NCBI RefSeq assembly: GCF_947492645.1
Contig: NZ_CANLMZ010000016.1
Location: 62,001-126,000, forward strand
DNA: 64,000 nt
From: an uncultured Pontibacter sp.
Lineage (GTDB): Bacteria > Bacteroidota > Bacteroidia > Cytophagales > Hymenobacteraceae
Direction: 5' to 3'
The translations under genes and the position numbers were made by a program. This document shows positions 16,839 to 25,676 of the stretch, in pieces. Below the pieces are notes generated by a model. The model did not search any database, was not told where the DNA came from, and saw only the letters and a program-made list of their open reading frames with translations. Every line of letters begins with the position of its first letter. Position 1 is the first letter of the stretch.

Positions 16839-17252
16839 TTAGTTGGTAATGTATAGTAGTGAGCCTGAAAGTGATGTTCTGTATTGCTTCAGGTTATAAA
16901 CGGCAGGGCCAGCCATAACGCCACCCTGAAAATTGAACTGCGAACCGCAGCAACTGTCTACTATAAACAAGCCGGATTGATCTGCTTCTACCTGTGCACA
17001 AGCGGCAGTTGGGTCGTAGGTGCAGGCACGTTCAAAAGCCAGGTACAAATTCGCGCTCTGGCGAACAACTAAAATGCCCTTGTAGCCACCATTCAGATAT
17101 ACATAGCCGCCATCGCGCCTTAACTCGGGGTATTGCAGACTGGTAACGTTTATCTGCTCGCTTACGGGTACGTCTGGTATGCTAGGGCCATTGTAGGTGT
17201 CTTTGCAGCCAAATAGGAGTAGAAGTATAAAAAGAGAAAAGTATTTAATCAT
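16839..17252 (-). CDS. Rieske-fold lipoprotein lacking the histidine ligands
   Basis: From the ATG at 17252 this is a 137-residue lipoprotein: signal MIKYFSLFILLLLFGC with Cys16 as the lipid site. The rest follows the small Rieske domain layout, with ACTYD at 76-80, SCCGSQF at 100-106, then FQGGVMAGPA and LKQY. In true Rieske clusters the iron is held by C-x-H and C-x2-H; here both cysteines (77 and 101) remain but the histidine positions are Tyr79 and Ser104. It therefore probably cannot hold a 2Fe-2S cluster. The start overlaps the stop of the upstream dehydrogenase gene by eight bases, which indicates coupled translation and argues against the longer frame from 17357. Confidence 0.75.
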   Translation of the reverse strand: MIKYFSLFILLLLFGCKDTYNGPSIPDVPVSEQINVTSLQYPELRRDGGYVYLNGGYKGILVVRQSANLYLAFERACTYDPTAACAQVEADQSGLFIVDSCCGSQFNFQGGVMAGPAVYNLKQYRTSLSGSLLYITN

Positions 17253-18102
17253 ACTTGTAAAAGCCTTTGCCCGTTTTGCGCCCGTGGTGGCCTGCATCCA
17301 CTTTTTGCTGTTGTATGCGGCTAGGCCTAAATTTCGGGTCATAATGGAAAGCCTCAAACATAGATGTTGTTACAGAGTAGTTTGTGTCAACTCCGATAAG
17401 GTCCATCAACTCGAAAGGTCCCATTTTAAAGCCGCTGGCTTGCATCAGTTTATCTATCGTTTCGATGTCGGCTACGCCTTCTTCAAGCAACTTGAGTCCT
17501 TCTACGTAAAAATGGCGCGCTACTCTGTTAACGATGAATCCTGGAGAATCTTTTGCCATTACGGCAGTTTTGCCAAGTTTTTCGGCTAGCAGTTTTATTG
17601 TAGTGGCCGTCTCAGGGGCTGTGGCTGCACCAGATATAACTTCTACCAACTTCATGATATGGGCAGGGTTAAAAAAGTGCATGCCAACCACACGCTCAGG
17701 GTTTGGCACAGCAGCTGCTATCTGCGTAATCGGAATAGAGGAAGTATTGGAGGCAAGTATAGTGTCTGGAGTATTTATACCTGCCAACTCTTTAAAAATG
17801 CTTTGCTTTACCTCCAGGCGCTCCACAATGGCCTCTATAATTACATCACAACTTAATTGTAACGTATCGCCGGTAAAGGTAAGGTTGCTTAAGGCAACCT
17901 GCTTTTCCTGCTCTGTTAGCTTGCCACGCTCAATGCCTTTGTCAAAGTTTTTTGCAGTTGTAGCCTCAGCCTTTTGCAATATCTGCGCATTGATATCAAA
18001 AAGTATGGTCTTATAACCTGCCTGGGCACAAATTTGCGCAATACCTTGTCCCATTGTGCCGGCACCCACAACGCCTATTGTTTTGATATCTTCTAACTTC
18101 AT
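17245..18102 (-). CDS. 3-hydroxybutyryl-CoA dehydrogenase
   Basis: The enzyme interconverts 3-hydroxyacyl-CoA and acetoacetyl-CoA with NAD(P), in fatty acid or butyrate metabolism. At 285 residues it matches the free-standing Hbd/PaaH type. Features are the Rossmann motif GAGTMGQGIA at 13-22, the SNTSSIPI segment, the catalytic histidine in GMHFFNPAHIMKLVE, the DSPGFIVNR hinge and the C-terminal dimer domain with GPFELMDLIG and GRKTGKGFYKY. It is cytoplasmic. The gene overlaps the Rieske-like lipoprotein gene by eight bases. Confidence 0.95.
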   Translation of the reverse strand: MKLEDIKTIGVVGAGTMGQGIAQICAQAGYKTILFDINAQILQKAEATTAKNFDKGIERGKLTEQEKQVALSNLTFTGDTLQLSCDVIIEAIVERLEVKQSIFKELAGINTPDTILASNTSSIPITQIAAAVPNPERVVGMHFFNPAHIMKLVEVISGAATAPETATTIKLLAEKLGKTAVMAKDSPGFIVNRVARHFYVEGLKLLEEGVADIETIDKLMQASGFKMGPFELMDLIGVDTNYSVTTSMFEAFHYDPKFRPSRIQQQKVDAGHHGRKTGKGFYKYD

Positions 18103-18273
18103 ATATTGAATAGTTAAATAGTTAGATTGTTGTTTCTGCTGTTGGGCACCAGAAACCTCTATACTTTTAGCTGTGCTTTACCTCCCTTCAACCAGGTTTC
18201 TTGCAGAATGGCAACAGGTAAGGAAGTATAGGTGATAGCTGCTGGCCGAACACGCCAGTTCAACAATCAGCAA

Positions 18274-19299
18274 TTATATTACTCCCTCAAACTGGCGCAG
18301 GAAGCGCACGTCGTTTTCGGTGAACAAGCGCAGGTCCTTTATCTGGTACTTTAACATGGTAATACGCTCTATGCCCATACCAAAGGCAAAGCCGGAGTAT
18401 ACTTTAGAGTCGATGCCGCTGCTCTCTAACACAGCAGGGTCTACCATGCCGGAGCCACCAATCTCTACCCAGCCGCTTCCTTTGCAAATATTACAACCTT
18501 CGCCTTTGCAAATGAAGCAGGTAATATCGATCTCGGCGCTTGGCTCAGTAAAAGGGAAAAATGACGGGCGGAAGCGGATCTGCGTGTCCTGGCCGAACAT
18601 CTCTTTCGCAAAATAATAAAGCGTCTCCTTCAGGTCTTTAAAGCTGACGCCCTTGTTCACGTACAGGCCCTCTACCTGGTGGAACACCATGTGCGCACGT
18701 GCCGAGATGGCTTCGTTACGGTATACGCGGCCAGGCATGATGCTGCGCAGCGGCGGTTGGTTGTTTTCCATCAGGCGCACCTGCACGTTAGAAGTATGGG
18801 TACGCAGTAGTTTATCCTTGTCTTCGCTCAGGAAGAACGTATCCTGCATTTCGCGGGCAGGGTGGTTTTCAGGAAAGTTAAGGGCGGAGAAGTTGTGCCA
18901 GTCATCTTCAATTTCTGGGCCTTCGGCCACGTTAAAACCGATGCGCTCAAAAATGCGCACAATCTCGCGGCGAACCAGCGACAGCGGGTGGCGTGTGCCT
19001 AGGGTGTTGGGTAAGGCTGGCAGCGTAAAGTCAAAGCCTGTGTCTCCGGCTGTGTCAGCGGTGCTTGCCAGTTGCTCCTGCGCCTGGTCAAATCGCTCCT
19101 GAGCACGGTTTTTTAGCGTGTTTAGTTGCTGGCCCACCTCACGGCGCTGCTCCGGAGCAACCTGCTTTAGGTTGTCGAAAAGCGCTGCCACACGGCCCTT
19201 GCGGCCAATGTATGCAATCCTGAACTGCTCCAGTTCGGCAGCATTGGTAAGTTGTGCTGCCTCTATCTCTTGTGCTACTGCTTGTATATTCTCCACCAT
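18274..19299 (-). CDS. pheS: phenylalanyl-tRNA synthetase alpha subunit
   Basis: The catalytic subunit of the alpha2-beta2 enzyme that charges tRNA-Phe. The 341 residues contain the N-terminal coiled coil (to about 90), class II motif 2 (GRVYRNEAISARAH), the FRPSFFPFTEPSAEI substrate segment and motif 3 (GFAFGMGIERI). A CFICKGEGCNICKG cysteine insertion is typical of many bacterial PheS proteins. The ATG at 19299 was chosen because a TATCTTTG promoter box ends seven bases before it, so the longer frame from 19350 would not be transcribed. pheT is not in the window. Confidence 0.96.
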   Translation of the reverse strand: MVENIQAVAQEIEAAQLTNAAELEQFRIAYIGRKGRVAALFDNLKQVAPEQRREVGQQLNTLKNRAQERFDQAQEQLASTADTAGDTGFDFTLPALPNTLGTRHPLSLVRREIVRIFERIGFNVAEGPEIEDDWHNFSALNFPENHPAREMQDTFFLSEDKDKLLRTHTSNVQVRLMENNQPPLRSIMPGRVYRNEAISARAHMVFHQVEGLYVNKGVSFKDLKETLYYFAKEMFGQDTQIRFRPSFFPFTEPSAEIDITCFICKGEGCNICKGSGWVEIGGSGMVDPAVLESSGIDSKVYSGFAFGMGIERITMLKYQIKDLRLFTENDVRFLRQFEGVI

Positions 19300-19305
19300 A
19301 ATATG

Positions 19306-19313
19306 CAAAGATA
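19306..19313 (-). promoter_or_regulatory. TAnnTTTG -7 box (TATCTTTG) of pheS
   Basis: The exact -7 match on the minus strand ends seven bases from the pheS ATG, so the transcript should have almost no leader. A T-rich -33 region replaces TTTG. Confidence 0.55.
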
Positions 19314-19541
19314 AAATTACTGTGGGATAATACGTAAAAAGTGCGGGCAAAATGCCTGCCTATTCTTTAAGCGGCTTTTCCTGCAAACCGCTGCATAAGC
19401 AGCAGTTAAGCCCAAAGCTGTAGTGGGGTAAGTATAGTATAACTACTATGTACTTGCTATATTTACCGACGCAACCCCCTCGTTTACCGACTTCTACTCA
19501 AGGCTTGCCTATTAACTGTAGACCAACGCTAGCTATAAGAG

Positions 19542-19549
19542 TACATTTG
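19542..19549 (+). promoter_or_regulatory. TAnnTTTG -7 box (TACATTTG) of the LiaF-like gene
   Basis: An exact -7 match 23 bases before the ATG at 19573; no clear -33 partner. Confidence 0.45.
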
Positions 19550-19572
19550 ATCATACATTAAATCAAAAAACT

Positions 19573-20418
19573 ATGGATCACAGAAATTTAAACTCGAATA
19601 GCAACTACGGCGGTAACTGGGAGAACCCACAGCGTGGCGGTAGCGGCGGTAAGGTAATGGCAGGCCTGCTGCTGGTTATAATCGGCTTGGTTATACTTGC
19701 CACTAAGCTCGACTATTTTTTCCTGCCTAACTGGGTTTTCTCCTGGCAAATGCTCCTGATTGTCATTGGTTTGTTTATCGGTTTTAAGCATAACTTCAGA
19801 AAACCATCCTGGTTAATTTTAGTGATTATCGGTAGCGTATTTCTTTTTAATGAGCTGATACCAGGAATCAATATAAGATTTTACTTCTGGCCTATTCTGC
19901 TCATCGGCATTGGAGTTTGGGTAATGATGAAGCCTAAAAAGTATACGCAGCAGTACATTCCGCCAGTACGGCCACAACCGCAGCCGCACCAGCACCAGCA
20001 ACCTATCAATGATTATACCCAGGACTTTGCTATAGAAGAAGACACTAACTTTAACTTACTTGGCAGCGATGCTTCTACTGAGGAGTATGTGGATGCTACG
20101 GCTATTTTCGGAGGAGTGAAGAAGAACATTATCTCTAAAAATTTTAGAGGCGGTGAAGTGGTAAGCGTTTTTGGTGGTACAGAGCTTAACATGAGCCAGG
20201 CCGACTTGCAGCAGCCCGCAGTACTGGAGGCTACCCAGATCTTTGGCGGCACTACGCTGGTGGTTCCTGCGCATTGGGAAATAAAGTCTGAAGCGGTGGC
20301 CATACTTGGCGGTATAGACGATAAGCGCCCGATAATGCCCGGAGGCTACGATCCTAACAAAGTGCTCATTATAAAAGGCACTTCACTATTTGGCGGGCTT
20401 CAAATCAAGAGTTACTAA
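19573..20418 (+). CDS. LiaF-like membrane protein (DUF5668 plus cell-wall stress response domain)
   Basis: The 281-residue protein has a short polar Asn/Gly-rich start, four hydrophobic segments (about 29-45, 54-68, 76-90, 98-113) typical of the LiaF N-terminal domain, a His/Gln/Pro linker and a soluble C-terminal domain with repeated FGG motifs (IFGGVKK, VFGGTEL, IFGGTTL, SLFGGLQI). This combination occurs in proteins that sense envelope stress and modulate two-component kinases. A LytS-type kinase gene starts 10 bases after its stop, so the three genes 19573-22193 probably form one envelope-stress unit; this is inference from context. Confidence 0.88.
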   Translation: MDHRNLNSNSNYGGNWENPQRGGSGGKVMAGLLLVIIGLVILATKLDYFFLPNWVFSWQMLLIVIGLFIGFKHNFRKPSWLILVIIGSVFLFNELIPGINIRFYFWPILLIGIGVWVMMKPKKYTQQYIPPVRPQPQPHQHQQPINDYTQDFAIEEDTNFNLLGSDASTEEYVDATAIFGGVKKNIISKNFRGGEVVSVFGGTELNMSQADLQQPAVLEATQIFGGTTLVVPAHWEIKSEAVAILGGIDDKRPIMPGGYDPNKVLIIKGTSLFGGLQIKSY

Positions 20419-20428
20419 AGTATAAGTG

Positions 20429-21457
20429 ATGTCTCCACTACGTGTCTTACTGGTATACTTAGGCTGGGCTATACTTTGGAGTGCGGTGCATGCGGTACTG
20501 CTGTGGCTAGTGGGGGTGGGGCTAAGTATAGCCATTACCGATGCCCTGCTTACAAACCTGCTGCTGGTAAGCGGTGGTTATGCTATGGGCACGGGGCTGC
20601 GCTACTACCAGCCAAGTATAAAGCAAGGGGCTTATTTGTTTGGCTGGAGTATGGGTATGGCAGGTATCTGTATCCTGTTGTTCGATTACCTTATAGGCAA
20701 GATACTTAAAGGGGAGAGTAGCTACCTGGCTTTTGTGGATGCCACGCTGCCTGTGCGCATGGTGTTTGCCTGGCTGATGGTGCTGCTGATGGTGCTGCTG
20801 AGTTGGATGTGGTATTACACTCAAAACCGGCAACTGGAAGAAAGCAGGAAATCGGCTACCGATAAGCTGGCGCGCGAAGCCGAGCTTTACAGCCTGCGGC
20901 AACAGTTGCAGCCGCACTTTTTGTTTAACAGCTTAAATTCCATCAGCGCTCTAGTTGGGGCAAGGCCAGAGCAGGCCAGAACCATGATTCACCAGCTGTC
21001 TGACTTTTTACGCGGCACACTACGCAAGGAGGACCAGCAACTGGTAACACTAGAAGAAGAACTGAAACACCTTGATTTATACCTGGAAATAGAAAAAGTG
21101 CGCTTTGGGCATAGGCTGCAAACTGCCTTACAAGTGCAGGATGAAACGGTGAGTATGCGCCTGCCGGCCCTGCTGCTGCAGCCCATAGTAGAAAATGCCA
21201 TTAAGTTTGGCCTTTACGACACGATAGGTGAAACTGCCATAAGTATAAAAGCATCGGCAGAGGATAATTACCTGCAGCTCCAGGTGCAAAACCCCTACGA
21301 CCCTGATACTGCGCGGCCAAACCGAGGCACAGGCTTCGGGTTAAGTTCGGTGCAGCGCAGGCTATACTTGCTGTACGCACGCCAGGACCTGCTAAAAACG
21401 CAGCAGAAAGACCATACTTTTATAACCACTATCAAGATACCGCAAAACTATGAGTAA
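20429..21457 (+). CDS. LytS-family sensor histidine kinase
   Basis: A 342-residue inner membrane kinase. Four hydrophobic segments (about 10-30, 36-55, 66-92, 108-128) lead into the His_kinase domain: QLQPHFLFNSLN with phospho-acceptor His163, then the N-box LLLQPIVENAIKFGL and a GTGFGLSSVQRR glycine-rich loop. No periplasmic sensor domain of note, so it probably senses through its membrane part or its LiaF-like neighbour. A GTG three bases earlier (20426) is an alternative start. It overlaps the response regulator gene by eight bases. Confidence 0.93.
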   Translation: MSPLRVLLVYLGWAILWSAVHAVLLWLVGVGLSIAITDALLTNLLLVSGGYAMGTGLRYYQPSIKQGAYLFGWSMGMAGICILLFDYLIGKILKGESSYLAFVDATLPVRMVFAWLMVLLMVLLSWMWYYTQNRQLEESRKSATDKLAREAELYSLRQQLQPHFLFNSLNSISALVGARPEQARTMIHQLSDFLRGTLRKEDQQLVTLEEELKHLDLYLEIEKVRFGHRLQTALQVQDETVSMRLPALLLQPIVENAIKFGLYDTIGETAISIKASAEDNYLQLQVQNPYDPDTARPNRGTGFGLSSVQRRLYLLYARQDLLKTQQKDHTFITTIKIPQNYE

Positions 21458-22193
21458 GTGCCTGATTATTGATGACGAGCCATTGGCCAGAAGTATAGTA
21501 GCTGAGTACTTGCAAAACCACCCGGATATAGAAGTGGCGCAGGAGTGCGGCGACGGCTTTGAAGGTGTAAAAGCCATTATGCAGCACCAGCCGGACCTGG
21601 TGTTCCTGGATGTGCAGATGCCTAAAATAAATGGGTTTGAAATGCTGGAACTGGTAGAGCATGCGCCGTCGGTTATCTTTACCACAGCATTTGATGAGTA
21701 CGCCATTAAAGCATTTGAGGCCAATGCCGTAGACTATTTGCTAAAGCCATTTAGCAGAGCACGCTTTGATGCCGCCCTGCAAAAGTGGCAGGAAAAACGA
21801 AAAAGCATAGTGCCTGAGGCTAAACTGCAGCAGCTGGAAGAAACACCTGCCAAGCAACCCGAGGAACAGGTACGGATCGTAGTTAAAGCCGGCAACAACA
21901 TACGCATTATACCAGTTGCTGATGTACAGTACCTGGAGGCTTACGATGATTATGTGAAGATACACACCAAAGACGGTACCTTCCTGAAGAAGAAAACCAT
22001 GGGCTACTACGAACAAACCCTTAACCCAAGCCAGTTCGTGCGCGTGCACCGCTCTTTTATACTTGCCCTTTCCAGCCTCACCCGCATAGAGCCTCTCGAA
22101 AAAGACACCCATGTGGCCTTACTTAAAAGCGGCATACGCATACCCCTGAGCAAGAGCGGATATACAAAATTAAGGTCTGTATTAGGATTGTGA
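21450..22193 (+). CDS. LytTR-family response regulator
   Basis: A 247-residue DNA-binding regulator, partner of the LytS kinase with which it overlaps by eight bases. The receiver domain (residues 1-120) has the acidic pair Asp8-Asp9, phospho-acceptor Asp54 in VFLDVQMP, the TTAFDEYA switch and the conserved KPF lysine. After a linker rich in Glu and Gln, the LytTR domain occupies about 145-245, with KAGNNIRIIPVADVQYLEAYDDYVKI and VRVHRSFIL. Targets cannot be read from the sequence. Confidence 0.95.
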   Translation: MSKCLIIDDEPLARSIVAEYLQNHPDIEVAQECGDGFEGVKAIMQHQPDLVFLDVQMPKINGFEMLELVEHAPSVIFTTAFDEYAIKAFEANAVDYLLKPFSRARFDAALQKWQEKRKSIVPEAKLQQLEETPAKQPEEQVRIVVKAGNNIRIIPVADVQYLEAYDDYVKIHTKDGTFLKKKTMGYYEQTLNPSQFVRVHRSFILALSSLTRIEPLEKDTHVALLKSGIRIPLSKSGYTKLRSVLGL

Positions 22194-22398
22194 TTTTACA
22201 GAGACTGCTTCTGGCAATTTTCTGAACTCCTGTTCCCATTCATACGGCTGTAGATGCCTTGTGTCTTGTGTTCTGTTGCGTTTGTCTGTTTCATATATGC
22301 TATGGGCTGAGCTTAGTGAATATCGTGAAATTGCATATTGTTCATATACAGCCTTGTAAACCCTGATCTGAACTTAAAAGGTACACAAAATTTAACAT

Positions 22399-22436
22399 TG
22401 GAAACTTTGGTAATGAAAAACGTTTCCATAGTTTTG
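22399..22436 (+). promoter_or_regulatory. consensus promoter with overlapping operator palindrome, efflux operon
   Basis: TTTG at 22406-22409, exactly 19 bases, then TAGTTTTG at 22429-22436: a textbook Bacteroidetes promoter. The ATG of the TetR gene begins seven bases after the -7 box. An inverted repeat TGGAAAC (22399-22405) / GTTTCCA (22422-22428) spans the promoter, as expected for TetR autorepression. Confidence 0.75.
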
Positions 22437-22443
22437 TGCCGAA

Positions 22444-23076
22444 ATGGAGACAGTAGAGAATCTAGAGTTAAAAATTAAAATCACACAGAGCGCCTTTGAG
22501 CTCTTCTGCCGGAAGGGTATTAAAAGTGTGTCTATGGATGACATTGCGCAGCATCTATCGATGTCTAAAAAAACCATTTACAAGTGGTTTGATAACAAAG
22601 ACCAAATAGTGTATTACTCCTGCAAGTGCTTCCTTAAAGAGATGGAAGAGGATTGTATGTGCTCAATGAGAGGTGCCGCAAATGCTATAGAAGAACTTTG
22701 GAGTTTAATGGAAATGACCAAGCGGCTTGTGGCAAAAGTGCATCCTGCCATTTTCCATGATGTGCAGAAGTATCACGGCGACAGCTGGCAGCTTTGGATG
22801 GCGCACAAGTATGACTTTATGCTCGAGAAATTAAAGATGAACATACTCCGTGGCGTGGCCGAGGGGCTGTACAGAGGCGACCTGGATGTTGAGATAATGG
22901 CACGTTTGCGTCTTGCCCAGATTGAGGCAGCTTATGATGTCAGGCTGTTTCCGCCAGGCGAGTTTAACCTGCAAAAAGTACAGTTGGATATGCTGGAGCA
23001 CTATATGCTGGGCATGGCCACTTTGCGCGGGCACAAAATGATTAACGAGTATAAGCAACGCATTGAAGAAGAATAA
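22444..23076 (+). CDS. TetR-family regulator of the efflux operon
   Basis: The 210-residue protein has an N-terminal TetR helix-turn-helix (residues 10-56), with GIKSVSMDDIAQHLSMSKKT and IYKWFDNKDQI forming the recognition helices. The C-terminal ligand domain is all-helical and unlike named subfamilies; it has several cysteines (YYSCKCF, CMCSM) that might sense oxidants. It is the first gene of the tetR-tolC-mfp-rnd unit and likely represses its own operon through the palindrome at 22399-22428. Confidence 0.93.
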   Translation: METVENLELKIKITQSAFELFCRKGIKSVSMDDIAQHLSMSKKTIYKWFDNKDQIVYYSCKCFLKEMEEDCMCSMRGAANAIEELWSLMEMTKRLVAKVHPAIFHDVQKYHGDSWQLWMAHKYDFMLEKLKMNILRGVAEGLYRGDLDVEIMARLRLAQIEAAYDVRLFPPGEFNLQKVQLDMLEHYMLGMATLRGHKMINEYKQRIEEE

Positions 23077-23101
23077 CACGACCTACTATCGAAATAAAAT
23101 T

Positions 23102-24469
23102 ATGAAAAACTACCTAAGCCTGATGGGTGCCTTGTTTGTGCTGATCGGCTCCACCTACGCACAAGGGCAAAGCGTACAATCGTTTAGCCTGCAGGAAAGT
23201 ATAAACTATGCCCTCCAGAACCGCGCAAGCCTGCAGGTTACCCGCAACCAGGAAAAGATTGACAAGGCAAAGGTTGGCGAAATAAGGGCAATGGGCTTGC
23301 CGCAGATAAGTGGCACTTTGGATGTTGGCGATAACTTTATACAGCAGCAGACTTTCTTGCCGGCAGAGTTTTTCAACGACCCTAATGACCCGGAGTCGCC
23401 GCAGCCAGGTACGTTTGTGCCCGTTACTTTTACGCCAGCCTATACAGGTAATGCTTTGCTCAACGGCAGCCAGCTTCTGTTTGATGGCACCTACCTTATC
23501 GGCCTGAAGGCAGCAAAAACCTATACTGAACTATCGAAGAAAAGCACTACGCAAAGCGAAATTGAGGTGGCCGAGCAGGTTTCCAAGGCATACTACGGTG
23601 TGTTGGTAAACCGTGAACGCATTGGGCTCCTGAACCAGAATATTTCCAGACTGGATACGGTGCTGTACCAGACCCGAATAATGTTTGAAAACGGTGTGGC
23701 AGAGAAACTGGATGTAGACCGTTTGCGTGTGTCGCTTAACAACCTGAAGGTAGAGAAGCAAAAGGCGGAGCGACTGATGGTGCTAAGCGAAAGTCTGCTG
23801 AAGTTCCAGATGGGTATAGATCACCGCCAGGCCATTGTATTAACTGATAAGCTGGATGAAGTGGAAGTGAGCACAGCACAGGCAGCGCCTCAAAGCTTTA
23901 ACTACAGCAACCGCATCGAATATTCTATACTTGAGACACAGCGCGATTTGGCAGAACTGGACCTGCGCAACAGGCGATCAGGTTATTTGCCTAAATTATA
24001 CTTAAATGCCCGGTACGGTTACAATGCAGCCAACAACGAGTTTAGAGAGATAACCAAAACCAGGAACTGGCTGGAGTACGGCTATGTAGGCGGGCAGATA
24101 CAGCTTTCGATCTTTGACGGGTTGCGCAAGCACTACCAGATACAACAGGCCAAGCTTACGCTCGATAATACAAAGTATGGTTTTGAAACCCTACGCCAAA
24201 GTATAGACCTGGAAATAGACCAATCAGCAACAGAGCTTACCAATGCGCTGGATGTGCTGGAATCGCAGCGCGAGAACCTGGAGTTGGCAGAAGAAATTGC
24301 GCGTGTTTCTAAAATCAAGTTTCAGGAGGGCGTAGGCTCTAACCTGGAAGTGGTTACTGCAGAAACTGATCTGCGCCAGGCCCAGACAAATTATTACGCT
24401 GCCATTTACGACGCTCTGATTGCAAAAGTGAATTTAGAGAGAGCAACCGGCACCTTGCTTACAAAATAA
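23102..24469 (+). CDS. TolC-family outer membrane efflux protein
   Basis: A 455-residue outer membrane channel. A signal peptide (about 1-22, ending TYAQGQS) is followed by the internally repeated coiled-coil/beta pattern of OEP proteins, with LQESINYALQNRASLQVTRNQ at the start of the first repeat and QQAKLTLDNTKYGFETLRQ in the second half. It should dock the RND pump encoded downstream. The ATG at 23102 was chosen over a start at 23063 because it begins the signal peptide; its coding region then begins 25 bases after the TetR stop. Confidence 0.94.
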   Translation: MKNYLSLMGALFVLIGSTYAQGQSVQSFSLQESINYALQNRASLQVTRNQEKIDKAKVGEIRAMGLPQISGTLDVGDNFIQQQTFLPAEFFNDPNDPESPQPGTFVPVTFTPAYTGNALLNGSQLLFDGTYLIGLKAAKTYTELSKKSTTQSEIEVAEQVSKAYYGVLVNRERIGLLNQNISRLDTVLYQTRIMFENGVAEKLDVDRLRVSLNNLKVEKQKAERLMVLSESLLKFQMGIDHRQAIVLTDKLDEVEVSTAQAAPQSFNYSNRIEYSILETQRDLAELDLRNRRSGYLPKLYLNARYGYNAANNEFREITKTRNWLEYGYVGGQIQLSIFDGLRKHYQIQQAKLTLDNTKYGFETLRQSIDLEIDQSATELTNALDVLESQRENLELAEEIARVSKIKFQEGVGSNLEVVTAETDLRQAQTNYYAAIYDALIAKVNLERATGTLLTK

Positions 24470-24501
24470 AACTATCGAAAAACTAAATTGCTACCAACCC
24501 C

Positions 24502-25653
24502 ATGAGACGAATACTAAGAACATCATCTGTTGCCCTGTTGCTAGGCTTAGCTGCCTGCGGCGGCAGTACCGATAAAGAAACGCAGCTAAAGGAGCTGAAA
24601 GCGCAGCAGGAAAAGCTGCAGGAGCAGATTGCTACCCTGGAAACAGAACTAAAGGCAGAAGGTAAAACTGTTGCTTCTGAAAAGAAAACGGTGCCTGTAA
24701 CGGTGCAGGTTGTTAACCAGGATACCTTCCGCCATTACCTGGAGGTGCAGGGCCGAGTAGATTTTGACCAGAATGTACTGGTAAGCGCCAAGGTGCCGGG
24801 TGTGCTGACAAGTATGCGTGTACAGCGTGGCGACAAAGTAGCTAAGGGACAGACCATGGCCACTATAGATGCACAGGTGCTGGAGCAGAATGTTGCCGAA
24901 GTAAAAACCCGCCTGGACCTGGCCAACATTGCCTACGAAAAGCAGAAAAACCTGTGGGACCAGAAGATAGGTACCGAAATGCAGTACCTGACCGCTAAAA
25001 ACAACAAAGAGGCTCTGGAGCGCAGCTTGGCAACGCTGCAGCAGCAACGCGATCAGTACAACATCAAGGCTCCTATAAGTGGTGTGGTAGATGATGTAAT
25101 GCCCAACGCCGGTGAGGCTGTGGCACCTGGTGTGGGTATTATCCGTGTAGTAAACACGCAAGGAGGTAAAATTGTGGCAGAAGTATCGGAGGCATACCAG
25201 GATAAACTAAATAAGGGCGATGACGCAATAGTTTTCTTTCCGGACCTGAACCAGGAGGTAGAGACGAAAGTGGACGTGGTAGGCAATTTCATAAACCCTG
25301 CCAGCCGCACTTTTAGCATTGAATTACGCCTGAAGAACGGGACCAACATTAACCTGAAGCCAAACATGATAGCTGTAGTGCGCATCGAAGACTACAAAAA
25401 CGAAGGCGCCGTTGTGCTGCCTATCAACCTGGTGCAGAAAGACGAGAAAACAGCTTATGTGTACGTGGCCAAAAAAGATGGTGAGAATTATGTTGCAGCC
25501 AGAAGAGAAATCAAAACAGGCATGAGCTACAAGGGTAACATAGAAGTGCTGAGCGGCCTTAGCGCGGATGATCAGGTGATTACAGCCGGTTACCAGAACG
25601 TGAATGAGGGGCAGCCAGTGGTATTTACCCAGGACAACCTGACGCAGAAGTAA
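24502..25653 (+). CDS. RND efflux periplasmic adaptor (membrane fusion protein)
   Basis: A 383-residue lipoprotein: signal ending GLAACGG with the lipid cysteine near residue 19. Then a short coiled-coil (residues 27-55), a barrel-lipoyl half motif VSAKVPGVLTSMRVQRGDKVAKGQ, a helical hairpin (about 115-175), the second lipoyl half YNIKAPISGVVDDV and a beta-barrel/MP domain. The extra N-terminal coiled coil before the lipoyl domain is characteristic of Bacteroidetes HlyD/AcrA adaptors. It bridges the RND pump and the TolC protein. Confidence 0.94.
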   Translation: MRRILRTSSVALLLGLAACGGSTDKETQLKELKAQQEKLQEQIATLETELKAEGKTVASEKKTVPVTVQVVNQDTFRHYLEVQGRVDFDQNVLVSAKVPGVLTSMRVQRGDKVAKGQTMATIDAQVLEQNVAEVKTRLDLANIAYEKQKNLWDQKIGTEMQYLTAKNNKEALERSLATLQQQRDQYNIKAPISGVVDDVMPNAGEAVAPGVGIIRVVNTQGGKIVAEVSEAYQDKLNKGDDAIVFFPDLNQEVETKVDVVGNFINPASRTFSIELRLKNGTNINLKPNMIAVVRIEDYKNEGAVVLPINLVQKDEKTAYVYVAKKDGENYVAARREIKTGMSYKGNIEVLSGLSADDQVITAGYQNVNEGQPVVFTQDNLTQK

Positions 25654-25676
25654 GCCATACTTTTAAAGTATAAACT

